The notes: generated by a model from the sequence alone, not told the origin. 19,914 bases of DNA from an uncultured Eubacteriales bacterium (GCA_934486705.1 CAKSQS010000046.1:1-19914), one strand, 5' to 3'; positions 1 through 5,722 are shown, numbered from the stretch's first letter. Made by a program: numbers and translations.

Positions 1-1088
1 TACTTATAGAAGCTACCGCCCTTAACGGTGATCTTCGCATTGGAGCCATCCTTGCAGTTCAAGGTATTAGCGGGAGTCACGGCCTTGAAGGTACCGCCGT
101 TGATTTCGATCGTAGCATTGCCGAGGGCATAAATCAGATCGCATACAGGGTCGTCGGCAGGTACACTGACCTGACGGAAATCACCGCCGTTGATGATGAC
201 CTTACTATCTCCATCAGCAGAAACAGCCATGGCTCCGCCGGTAGTGCCGCTTGTATCTTTTGTGTACACGGCATATACATCGGCATTGATCGTAAACTGA
301 GCTCTTTTTTCCGCCTGTACTGCGCCAAAGCGTCCGTTCGCCTGCATATTCTGGGTGATTTCGTGCTTTCCGGAAGAAAAGCTGATTGCAGACAGAATGG
401 AGGCAGCATCTTTATCGTATGTATTGTCAAACGAATCCGATTCAGACATTGCCTGTGTAGCGCTTACACTGATACCGAAGGAAACCTTTGCCGCCCAATA
501 CGGATCATTATTTTTCGGGTTAGCTTCGTTTCCGACTTCCGTAGGCATATAAAGCACCATTGCATAGACCTTTGTAGTGTTGGTAGCAAGGTCTGCACCG
601 ACAACACCGGTGTCTCCAATACTATTAAGCGTTTTGGCGCTGTCTTGCACAGCACTGATAGCCGCCGCACGGTCTGCATATGCAGCATCGGCTTCCGCTG
701 CGCCCAGTTTCACATAGTCGCTGAGACTATATTTGTTGCCCAAAACATTTTTGCCGGTGCTATTGTAAAGGTTATAAATGCCGAGCGTATACTTCAGTGC
801 AAGCGTTCCTGCGTTCTTGACGCGAAGATATACGACCTCTGTACGACCGGGTTCCCACAGTGTGCTGTCCTCGAACACCTTAGTCGTATCGTTCACCTTT
901 TTCCATTCGGTGAAATCTTTGCTGTACTCCAATTCCACATCCAGATTGCCCGCCTGGATTTTGTTTACCGCAGAGCTTGCGGTGTCGGTGAACCACGCAA
1001 AGGTGGTGCCGATGAGCATTGCAGCACACATAAGGATTGCAAGTGCGCTGGTAATCAATGCCCGCTTGGTAGATTTACTGTTTGTCAT
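1..1088 (-). CDS. TasA/camelysin-like SipW-dependent matrix protein with beta-solenoid repeats (3' end outside window)
   Basis: Partial gene, 362 residues visible and open at the window edge. The ATG at 1088 follows a strong AAGGAGG site. The N-terminus has a basic start, a hydrophobic segment (about residues 10-31) and the GTTFAWFTDTASS motif, followed by NKIQAGNLDVELE. This is the signature of secreted proteins cleaved by SipW-type signal peptidase (TasA/CalY family), and the sipW gene lies 62 nt upstream. Residues about 50-280 look like the TasA-type beta-sandwich. From about residue 297 there are three INGGDF / INGGTF / VKGGSF units spaced 30 and 26 residues apart, which resembles a beta-solenoid and is not part of ordinary TasA. 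Inference: an exported, fibre-forming surface or biofilm matrix protein and the last visible member of the operon. The family call is firm; function in this organism is inferred. Confidence 0.85.
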   Translation of the reverse strand, partial: MTNSKSTKRALITSALAILMCAAMLIGTTFAWFTDTASSAVNKIQAGNLDVELEYSKDFTEWKKVNDTTKVFEDSTLWEPGRTEVVYLRVKNAGTLALKYTLGIYNLYNSTGKNVLGNKYSLSDYVKLGAAEADAAYADRAAAISAVQDSAKTLNSIGDTGVVGADLATNTTKVYAMVLYMPTEVGNEANPKNNDPYWAAKVSFGISVSATQAMSESDSFDNTYDKDAASILSAISFSSGKHEITQNMQANGRFGAVQAEKRAQFTINADVYAVYTKDTSGTTGGAMAVSADGDSKVIINGGDFRQVSVPADDPVCDLIYALGNATIEINGGTFKAVTPANTLNCKDGSNAKITVKGGSFYK

Positions 1089-1150
1089 TGCTGATTTACC
1101 TCCTTATTTAATTTTTTCAATGACAATATGTAATCACGGTCTTCCCGTGT

Positions 1151-1867
1151 TTATACCGTTGTGGTGGTGTCGGACGGTGTTTCGTCCGTTTTCGTCGTTT
1201 CACCGCCGTTTTGCGCCATCTGCGCTTTCATTTGCAGCAGCTCCTGCATCATACGCTGCGTTTCGGCACGGTCGGCCTCAATCTTATCCCGTTCTTCCTG
1301 CAATTCGGCTTTCTGCTCTGCCTTATACTTGCGGAAAAGACGAATGCAGCGGATGCCCTCAATTAAAATCAGCGCCAAAAAAGGCACAAGAATACAGACG
1401 ATATAGCCGGGCGTGCTTTTCAAAAACTGAAAGAATGTGCCGACCTTCGGGATGTGGGATTGATATTTTCCCAACACATACGGGTAGGTCACGACGGTTT
1501 CATCGTCCGCGTCCGTTGTTGTACCGTAGGTGACAAAGCCCGGTTCGCCGTTGGCGTCAGTGGTGAGCTTGCGGATTTTATGGGTTACGGTTTCGCCGTA
1601 GTTGGAATTGTTTTGCGAGGTATAGGCGATTATGTCGCCATCTTTGAGCGTGGCGGGGTCTACTTCTTTTATGAGCACCAAGTCGCCGGCAGCAAAGTCG
1701 GTCTTGCTCATTGAGTCGGACAGGACAATAAACGCCTTATAGCCGAACAGATTGCGGTCGGCACGGTCAAAGGTGGATACCGAAACAATGGTGAATATCA
1801 TCATAAAAACGGCAAGCGCCACTATAAGCCACACCGCAGCGGCGTGCAGTATTTTTAAAATTTTCAT
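1151..1867 (-). CDS. sipW: Signal peptidase I, SipW (ER/archaeal) type
   Basis: A 238-residue membrane serine protease that removes signal peptides from TasA/CalY-type substrates at the outer face of the membrane. An N-terminal membrane segment (about 10-32) is followed by the catalytic box SDSM (nucleophile Ser52) and GETVTHKI with His96. His in place of Lys is the hallmark of the ER-type SipW class. An acidic patch at 119-123 may supply the catalytic Asp. A second membrane span (about 154-172) precedes an unusually long, charged, probably coiled-coil cytoplasmic tail (about 175-225) and a Thr-rich end. I chose the ATG at 1867, which overlaps the previous stop as ATGA and has GAGGAG 8 nt upstream; an in-frame ATG at 1888 lies inside the preceding gene. 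Two likely substrates, at 2098-2643 and 1-1088, flank it in the same operon. Confidence 0.9.
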   Translation of the reverse strand: MKILKILHAAAVWLIVALAVFMMIFTIVSVSTFDRADRNLFGYKAFIVLSDSMSKTDFAAGDLVLIKEVDPATLKDGDIIAYTSQNNSNYGETVTHKIRKLTTDANGEPGFVTYGTTTDADDETVVTYPYVLGKYQSHIPKVGTFFQFLKSTPGYIVCILVPFLALILIEGIRCIRLFRKYKAEQKAELQEERDKIEADRAETQRMMQELLQMKAQMAQNGGETTKTDETPSDTTTTV

Positions 1868-2085
1868 TGCAGCATCTCCTCGGTGCAAAGCTCTAAAAGT
1901 GTTTTCATTTCCTCGACCGATACGGTGTTATCCGGGTCGGGTCGGCGGTATAGCCTGTAAAAGCAATCCTCGCAAAGCTGACCGCAGCCTTTAACATAAT
2001 TTTTGTGCTCGCTTACCGGCGTATCCGCCGGCACGCCGGCGTCCCTTCCGCAAAGCACGCATTTATCGTTCTCGGCAATTTTCAT
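1864..2085 (-). CDS. Small cysteine-rich, zinc-ribbon-like protein in the sipW operon
   Basis: A 73-residue protein with no signal peptide and no membrane segment. It has a CVLC pair near the N-terminus (C9, C12) and a second cluster, CGQLCEDC (C34, C38, C41), a spacing typical of a small treble-clef or zinc-ribbon fold. An acidic C-terminal half follows. The ATG at 2085 has an AGGAG site. The stop overlaps the sipW start as ATGA, so the two are probably translationally coupled, and it begins 12 nt after the TasA-like gene. I do not recognise a named family. Its position between exported matrix proteins and their peptidase suggests a cytoplasmic accessory or regulatory role, but that rests only on location. 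Confidence 0.75.
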   Translation of the reverse strand: MKIAENDKCVLCGRDAGVPADTPVSEHKNYVKGCGQLCEDCFYRLYRRPDPDNTVSVEEMKTLLELCTEEMLQ

Positions 2086-2097
2086 ACTTCCGCACTC

Positions 2098-2643
2098 CTA
2101 ATCAAACAGCCGGTTCGGGTTGTTTTTTGTCTGTGTTGCCTCGGCGCACATAGTAAATGTTAAATCGAGGTTTTGCGTTTCGTTGCCCTTATCCTCGGGA
2201 AAGTGAAAGTAAACGGTCAGGTTTCTTTTCTGCCCGATTTTCAAGGTATCATCGGCGGCGACAACATTTTGCCGTGTCAGCTCATTCGCCGTGCCGAAGT
2301 ATAGAACCTTATCGCCGTCCTTTACCGTCACGGTCAGCACACGGCTGAGTCCGCCCGAAACATTATCGAGATATAGGCGGTAGTACACATCCCAAGTGCT
2401 GTCGTTTTCAATAAAGAAGTCTTTTACAACGGTCATACCCGGCTCAAAGAGAAATTCGTGTTCTTGAATCACGGGCTTGCCGTCGTTAAGGTTTATCTTT
2501 ACTTTGCCCGTGCGGAACAGATTGTTTTCGACGGAAACAGAGGCGTAAACAAGGGCAAAGGTGGTAATGCAAAGGCAAACGGCAAGAATAATAATGGCGA
2601 TAATGCCGCCCGTCAGCCTTTTAGCGGTTTTGGTTTCAGACAT
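2098..2643 (-). CDS. TasA/CalY-like SipW-dependent exported protein (short paralogue)
   Basis: A 181-residue protein with one N-terminal hydrophobic segment (about residues 10-30) followed by TTFALVYASVSVENNLFRTG and KVKINLNDG. This matches the layout of SipW-cleaved TasA/camelysin proteins (TTFAWFTD...NKIQAGxLxVxL), although the AWFTD box has diverged to ALVYAS. The rest is predicted beta-rich, with a C-terminal strand (LDLTFTMCAEATQ) and no second membrane span. Two ATGs are available: the one at 2652 touches the GGAGG ribosome site, so the one at 2643, 9 nt from it, is the likelier start. It overlaps the upstream gene by 8 nt. Inference: a minor fibre subunit or assembly partner of the larger TasA-like protein downstream. 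Confidence 0.8.
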   Translation of the reverse strand: MSETKTAKRLTGGIIAIIILAVCLCITTFALVYASVSVENNLFRTGKVKINLNDGKPVIQEHEFLFEPGMTVVKDFFIENDSTWDVYYRLYLDNVSGGLSRVLTVTVKDGDKVLYFGTANELTRQNVVAADDTLKIGQKRNLTVYFHFPEDKGNETQNLDLTFTMCAEATQTKNNPNRLFD

Positions 2644-3430
2644 TTTCCTCATCCTCCTTACGCCTGCGAACCATAAAGAGCAGGAAAATCGTCATACTAA
2701 GGGAGCAGGCGGCAATCACCGCCCACAGCAGGAGGTTGAAAGTATCGCCTGTTTTCGGAGGAGCGTCGAGGTTATCTGTTTCCTCAACCCACCATTTGAA
2801 ATCGGCAATCAAGTCCTTATTCTGATAATCGTTGCCTACGCTTGTATCGAGGTAAGCCGTAATTTCATAGTACAGCTCATCGGTGGCGGTGCTTGGGGAA
2901 CTAAGCGTGTATGTAAGGCTTTCGGGCATATCCTGCATAAGTCCGTCATACATCGTTTCGCCCGTGGAAAGCAGCTTTACTCGCACTTTCAACACCTCGG
3001 CTAATTTTTCATAGCCGTGGCGGACGGTGGCTTTGTAATGCACGGTGATTTTATCGTGATAGGATACCCGCACACGGAAGTATTTTGTTTCACTGTCGCC
3101 GGGGAACATATTGCCTACCGCAAACGCAGTGTTTTCCTCCGGCTGTTTATTATAGAGCTCAATGGTCGCCGCTTTTTTTACTTCGGCGGTCGCGGCCGTG
3201 CTTTGCGCGGGCTGCACGGCAGAGCTGCCGTCGGGCGCTTGGCTTTCGCTGCTATCGGGCTTGCTCGTGTCCTCGTCCGGCGTAATCAGATTATCCGGCA
3301 CGGTCACGGTGGCAGGGGTGGTATTCGCTATTTTGTTATACACAAGTGTGCCGCCGAGGGCTAAAAGGCTGAGTCCGAGCAGAATGGCGAGAATGATAAT
3401 GACAATCTTGATTTTCTTTTTCTGTTCCAC
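2636..3430 (-). CDS. Membrane/cell-wall surface protein with PPKTG sorting-type C-terminus
   Basis: A 264-residue protein with a GTG start 9 nt after AGGAG. The order is a Lys-rich N-terminus with a membrane or signal segment (about 8-31), a Pro/Ser/Thr/Asp-rich linker (about 38-85), a beta-rich extracellular domain (about 86-215), then PPKTG at 224-228, a hydrophobic span (232-254) and an RRRKEDEE tail. PPKTG + hydrophobic span + positive tail is an LPXTG-like sorting signal of a kind common in gut Firmicutes. No sortase is encoded in the window. It is the second gene of the operon, 35 nt after tetR, and its stop is embedded in the next start. By analogy with TapA/LPXTG-anchored partners it may tether the TasA-like fibres to the cell surface; that is inference. 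Confidence 0.75.
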   Translation of the reverse strand: MEQKKKIKIVIIILAILLGLSLLALGGTLVYNKIANTTPATVTVPDNLITPDEDTSKPDSSESQAPDGSSAVQPAQSTAATAEVKKAATIELYNKQPEENTAFAVGNMFPGDSETKYFRVRVSYHDKITVHYKATVRHGYEKLAEVLKVRVKLLSTGETMYDGLMQDMPESLTYTLSSPSTATDELYYEITAYLDTSVGNDYQNKDLIADFKWWVEETDNLDAPPKTGDTFNLLLWAVIAACSLSMTIFLLFMVRRRKEDEENV

Positions 3431-3465
3431 TTGGGCTCACTCCTTTACTTAAAAATTCGGTTCAT

Positions 3466-4080
3466 TTATTGATTGATGTTCAGTCTGTCCGTCCGTACAT
3501 AGCTTTTGATAACGCTGAATATCAAAAAGAATGTTTTGGTTGCGGCAATGTCGTTGTCGTCTATCGGATTGCTGATTTGTTTCATTGCTTCACGCAGCAG
3601 CGTATCAAGAATATGGTGCAGTACCAAACGGACATCCGTGCTTTCGGGAAATGCCGTTTTCATTTTCTCAAAGAGTCCCACATACCGTTCTATATGTTCC
3701 TCATACGCATACTTTTGGAACGAAACGGAATAATAGTAGTGAATGAAAAAGGCAGTATACTTGGGATGTGCCATTAAATACTCCCAACATTTCTTGAACA
3801 ACACACGGCAGCGGGATTCGTAGTCGATGCTTTCATAGTTCAGCACGGTGTAGTTGTCAAGAATTTGCCGCAAAAATTGCTCGTCAACAAAGCCGAACGC
3901 CTTAGCGATCAGATCTTCCTTGTCAGTAAAGAAACGGTAGATATATGCCACATTTATGTTGCAGGTTTTGCAAATGGCATTTGTGGTGGTATTCTCCAAG
4001 CCGATAGCCGCCACCGTTTCAATCGTCCCCTCAATTAACTCCCGCTGCAATGTCAGGTTTTTATCTTTTCGCGGAAGCAT
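3466..4080 (-). CDS. TetR/AcrR-family transcriptional regulator
   Basis: A 204-residue protein whose N-terminal 60 residues form a TetR-type helix-turn-helix. The recognition segment is TTTNAICKTCNINVAYIYRF, directly followed by FTDKEDLIAKAF, the typical start of helix 4. The C-terminal ligand-binding and dimerisation half is not assignable to a subgroup. The in-frame ATG at 4089 abuts GAAGGAG, so the ATG at 4080 (9-nt spacing) is preferred. It is the first gene of the surface-protein operon and lies about 60 nt downstream of the left inverted repeat, so it would be the first gene transcribed from the switch promoter after inversion. A feedback or effector-sensing role on this operon is inferred. 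Confidence 0.88.
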   Translation of the reverse strand: MLPRKDKNLTLQRELIEGTIETVAAIGLENTTTNAICKTCNINVAYIYRFFTDKEDLIAKAFGFVDEQFLRQILDNYTVLNYESIDYESRCRVLFKKCWEYLMAHPKYTAFFIHYYYSVSFQKYAYEEHIERYVGLFEKMKTAFPESTDVRLVLHHILDTLLREAMKQISNPIDDNDIAATKTFFLIFSVIKSYVRTDRLNINQ

Positions 4081-4100
4081 TTTCTGCATCTCCTTCGCAT

Positions 4101-4122
4101 AGTAATCACTTATTTCGTTACT
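4101..4122. promoter_or_regulatory. Possible TetR operator dyad in the tetR leader
   Basis: AGTAA (4101-4105) and TTACT (4118-4122) form an inverted repeat separated by 12 nt, about 21 nt upstream of the tetR start and within the leader that would be transcribed in the ON orientation. Its size and place suit an autoregulatory TetR-family operator. The arms are short, so this is only a candidate. Confidence 0.3.
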
Positions 4123-4139
4123 TAAAAGCAGTCGGCTTC

Positions 4140-4162
4140 TTTCGCAGAGTTAGTCACTCTGT
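4140..4162 (+). repeat. Left 23-bp inverted repeat (IR-L) of the putative inversion switch
   Basis: The reverse complement of 4140-4162 is identical over all 23 positions to 5597-5619, beginning ACAGAGTGACTAACTCTGCG. Within it CAGAGT and ACTCTG form a dyad around the asymmetric 5-bp centre TAGTC/GACTA, the layout expected of a tyrosine-recombinase core site (two inverted binding arms around a short crossover region). Identity stops sharply at both ends, with only loose similarity beyond. Confidence 0.9.
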
Positions 4163-4163
4163 T

Positions 4164-4200
4164 AAAAGCTTTACGGAAAATGCGTATTAACCGCATTTCC
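4164..4200 (-). terminator. Hairpin after the recombinase gene (weak terminator)
   Basis: On the minus strand GGAAATGCG and CGCATTTTCC (plus-strand 4192-4200 and 4175-4184) pair with one bulged base around a 7-nt loop. A short TTTT lies about 8 nt beyond the stem. It is 47 nt downstream of the recombinase stop and just before the left inverted repeat, so it would limit read-through from the recombinase gene into tetR in the present orientation. Confidence 0.4.
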
Positions 4201-4246
4201 AAATGAGAACGGCACGGAATGACACAATTCTTTGACTGCTTATAAT

Positions 4247-5362
4247 CTACATGGCAAGTGCCGTTAGCTTGTCCATATTGGTGCGTTTCAACTCCATAGA
4301 GGAGTGTACATAGCGATTCAGCGTGATTGTTGTGTTGGCGTGACCGAGAATCTCGGAAAGTGATTTTATCTCAAACCCGACCTCAACGGCTCTCGTTGCG
4401 AATGTGTGTCGGAGCGTATGTGCGTGAACGCCGCAGAGTCCGCATTCGCGGGTATATTTTTCAATGCGGTACTGAAATAAACGGGGTTCCATAAATTCCG
4501 TTGTTCCCGTGAGAATGTAGGCGCTCGGATCACGCACGGCAAACTTGCGGCAAAGCTCTGCTGCATTGTCCGTTAAAGGAATGGTACGCACCGAAGTGTC
4601 ACTTTTCGGCGTGCCTATCAGGATTTTTGTTTTCCCTGCCGTATTTGTATCGGTGCTTTGAAGCCTTTGCATAGTGGCGCTTACCGAAATGAAATTTTCC
4701 TCGGTGTTTACATCCGCCCAGCGCAGCGCGCACAGCTCGCCGATACGAAGTCCCGTAAAGAGCATAAGCAGCACACCAAACTTGCAGAAGTCCGTATTCT
4801 CAAGCAGATATACGGCAAACCGTTTCTGCTCATCGCGGGAAAGCACACGCGTTTCTTTGCGGGTTTCTTTCGGGTAGTTGATTTCAACCGCAGGAAAAGC
4901 GCCGGGAAACTGTGCGGCGGTATATTTCAGAATGCCGTGCAGCACCACCAAAATGTCGTGCACCGTTTTTACAGAGAGGTTCTCTGCATCCGACAGCTCT
5001 TTTGAAAAATCATCTACTATGCCTGCGGTAATTCCGAGGGGATAGCAGCCGCCGAGCTTTGGTTTAATGTGCTTTTCAAGAATCGTATTGTACTTGATAT
5101 AGGTAGACTCCCGTATTTTTGCTCTGCGCTGCCGCAGCCACTCGTCACAGTAAAAAGCAAAGCGGTGTCGGGAATTTGCGGAGGGCAGCGGCTTTCCGCC
5201 GATAAGCGCCGCTTTGCACTTTGTCACTTTTTCCTTTGCCTCTTTGTAGGTTCTGCCGTAACAAAAGCCGTACTTAATTTTGCCGGACAGCTCGTAGCCC
5301 TTGATATACCGAGCTTCCCACCGTCCGTCCTTGCGTTTGAAAATGTTTTCACCTTTCTTCAT
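4247..5362 (-). CDS. Tyrosine recombinase (phage-integrase family, Tn916-like)
   Basis: A 371-residue site-specific recombinase. An N-terminal arm-binding region (GENIFKRKDGRWEARYIKG, about 4-22) and a SAM-like core-binding domain (about 65-150) precede the catalytic domain. The catalytic set is complete: Arg206 in TGLRIGEL, Lys253 in TPKSD, His315 and Arg318 in HTLRH, His341 in LGH, and Tyr351 in NRYVH. I chose the ATG at 5362, which has AGGAGG 8 nt upstream; the frame stays open to 5413 but that extension crosses the promoter and operator region. No excisionase, relaxase or phage gene accompanies it, and the gene is enclosed by a perfect 23-bp inverted repeat. That layout suits a DNA invertase acting on its own flanks better than an integrase of an excising element. 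A degenerate integrative island remains possible. Confidence 0.92.
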   Translation of the reverse strand: MKKGENIFKRKDGRWEARYIKGYELSGKIKYGFCYGRTYKEAKEKVTKCKAALIGGKPLPSANSRHRFAFYCDEWLRQRRAKIRESTYIKYNTILEKHIKPKLGGCYPLGITAGIVDDFSKELSDAENLSVKTVHDILVVLHGILKYTAAQFPGAFPAVEINYPKETRKETRVLSRDEQKRFAVYLLENTDFCKFGVLLMLFTGLRIGELCALRWADVNTEENFISVSATMQRLQSTDTNTAGKTKILIGTPKSDTSVRTIPLTDNAAELCRKFAVRDPSAYILTGTTEFMEPRLFQYRIEKYTRECGLCGVHAHTLRHTFATRAVEVGFEIKSLSEILGHANTTITLNRYVHSSMELKRTNMDKLTALAM

Positions 5363-5382
5363 TATTGAAACCTCCTGTTTTA

Positions 5383-5398
5383 TTGCCCGTTCGGGCAA
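5383..5398. promoter_or_regulatory. Perfect 16-bp palindrome at the start of the recombinase transcript
   Basis: TTGCCCGTTCGGGCAA is a perfect palindrome lying between the recombinase promoter element and its ribosome binding site, about 20 nt before the ATG. It could be a repressor operator or a short leader hairpin that holds down recombinase synthesis. The sequence alone cannot separate these. Confidence 0.5.
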
Positions 5399-5403
5399 CC
5401 CAT

Positions 5404-5412
5404 ATTTTAGCA
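5404..5412 (-). promoter_or_regulatory. Likely recombinase promoter (extended -10)
   Basis: On the minus strand TGCTAAAAT is an extended -10 element (TGn + TAAAAT) about 42 nt upstream of the recombinase start. The expected start site, near 5397, falls at the edge of the palindrome. No good -35 box is present at 16-18 nt, which fits an extended -10 promoter. It lies inside the invertible segment, so recombinase expression would not depend on orientation. Confidence 0.4.
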
Positions 5413-5539
5413 AATAACCGACTGCTCATTTGACTGTTTATTTCCGTCCGTTTGGTAGCGTTTGCTTACGGTGCAATGCATTTTGGCAGCCGAAAAATAA
5501 ATTTTTTAAAAAAAACGGTAAAAAAACCGATGATTGCAC

Positions 5540-5568
5540 TTGATTTTTTCGCGGAACGGTGATATAAT
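5540..5568 (+). promoter_or_regulatory. Strong sigma-A promoter facing outward beside the right inverted repeat
   Basis: TTGATT (5540-5545), a 17-nt spacer and a perfect TATAAT (5563-5568). A-rich tracts upstream (5495-5530) could act as an UP element. The predicted start is near 5575, about 22 nt before IR-R. No open reading frame or recognisable RNA gene lies downstream on this strand. The early transcript can fold as TGAGGG/CCCTCA (5578-5597) or, alternatively, GGCTG/CAGCC (5575-5593). A good promoter with nothing to transcribe is explained if inversion turns it toward tetR. Confidence 0.8.
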
Positions 5569-5596
5569 CTTCTCGGCTGAGGGTTGAACAGCCCTC

Positions 5597-5619
5597 ACAG
5601 AGTGACTAACTCTGCGAAA
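5597..5619 (+). repeat. Right 23-bp inverted repeat (IR-R) of the putative inversion switch
   Basis: Perfect reverse-complement copy of 4140-4162. The internal dyad CAGAGT-GACTA-ACTCTG spans 5598-5614. It lies in the first 50 nt transcribed from the outward-facing promoter and 18 nt before the T-run of the neighbouring terminator. Confidence 0.9.
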
Positions 5620-5637
5620 ATTTCGAGCCGCAGTTAC

Positions 5638-5670
5638 AAAAAAGCCGCACATTCGTAAGAGAATGTGCGG
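5638..5670 (-). terminator. Rho-independent terminator of the dehydrogenase transcript
   Basis: CCGCACATTC (5645-5654) and GAATGTGCGG (5661-5670) form a perfect 10-bp stem with a 6-nt loop. On the minus strand it is followed by CTTTTTTG (plus 5638-5644). It ends leftward transcription from the gene at 5774-6565 and insulates it from the switch region. Confidence 0.85.
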
Positions 5671-5680
5671 ACATAATTAC

Positions 5681-5722
5681 AGCCCCGATGAGTTTCAGAT
5701 CATTTCTGTACTCATCGGGGCT
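5681..5722. other. Perfect 12-bp inverted repeat (second hairpin of the 5.65-5.72 kb cluster)
   Basis: AGCCCCGATGAG (5681-5692) and CTCATCGGGGCT (5711-5722) pair perfectly around an 18-nt loop that can pair further (CAGA/TCTG). Neither strand has a proper T-run after it. It may back up the adjacent terminator, or block the rightward transcript from the promoter at 5540. The rest of the gene-free stretch 5363-5773 holds the palindrome, promoters, repeat and terminator listed separately. Confidence 0.55.

Larger units (their letters stand above)
4140..5619. other. Putative invertible promoter segment carrying its own recombinase
   Basis: The 1480-bp segment is bounded by identical 23-bp inverted repeats, contains one tyrosine recombinase gene, and has an outward-facing promoter (5540-5568) immediately inside the right repeat. 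In the present orientation that promoter reads away from the tetR/sipW operon. After inversion it would read leftward through the left repeat into tetR, with a leader of about 104 nt ending in GAAGGAG and the tetR ATG. Seen: the repeats, promoter, gene and ribosome site. Inferred: that inversion happens. No target-site duplication flanks the repeats, which argues against an insertion sequence. Confidence 0.65.

Noticed and set aside
363..1094. Plus-strand open frames of 243 and 251 codons in 363-1533
   Set aside because: They lie antisense to the TasA-like and sipW genes, lack ribosome sites, and have compositions typical of antisense shadows (Cys/His/Arg/Ser-rich).
1089..1150. Separate promoter or terminator between sipW and the TasA-like gene
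   Set aside because: Only a 5-bp stem (CACGG/CCGTG) without a T-run and no spaced -35/-10 pair is visible. The genes are treated as one operon.
2561..3004. Plus-strand open frame of 147 codons
   Set aside because: It is antisense to the PPKTG and TasA-like genes, which have clear motifs, ribosome sites and overlapping starts.
4140..5619. Insertion sequence: one recombinase gene between 23-bp terminal inverted repeats
   Set aside because: The enzyme is a tyrosine recombinase with a full R-K-H-R-H-Y set, not a DDE or serine transposase. The bases just outside the repeats (GGCTTC and ATTTCG) show no target-site duplication. The inward/outward promoter layout fits an inversion switch better.
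5597..5640. attR site of an integrative element
   Set aside because: att copies should be direct repeats at the two ends of an element. The only copy of this sequence in the window is inverted and lies on the other side of the recombinase gene. The far end of any larger island is outside the window, so this cannot be fully excluded.
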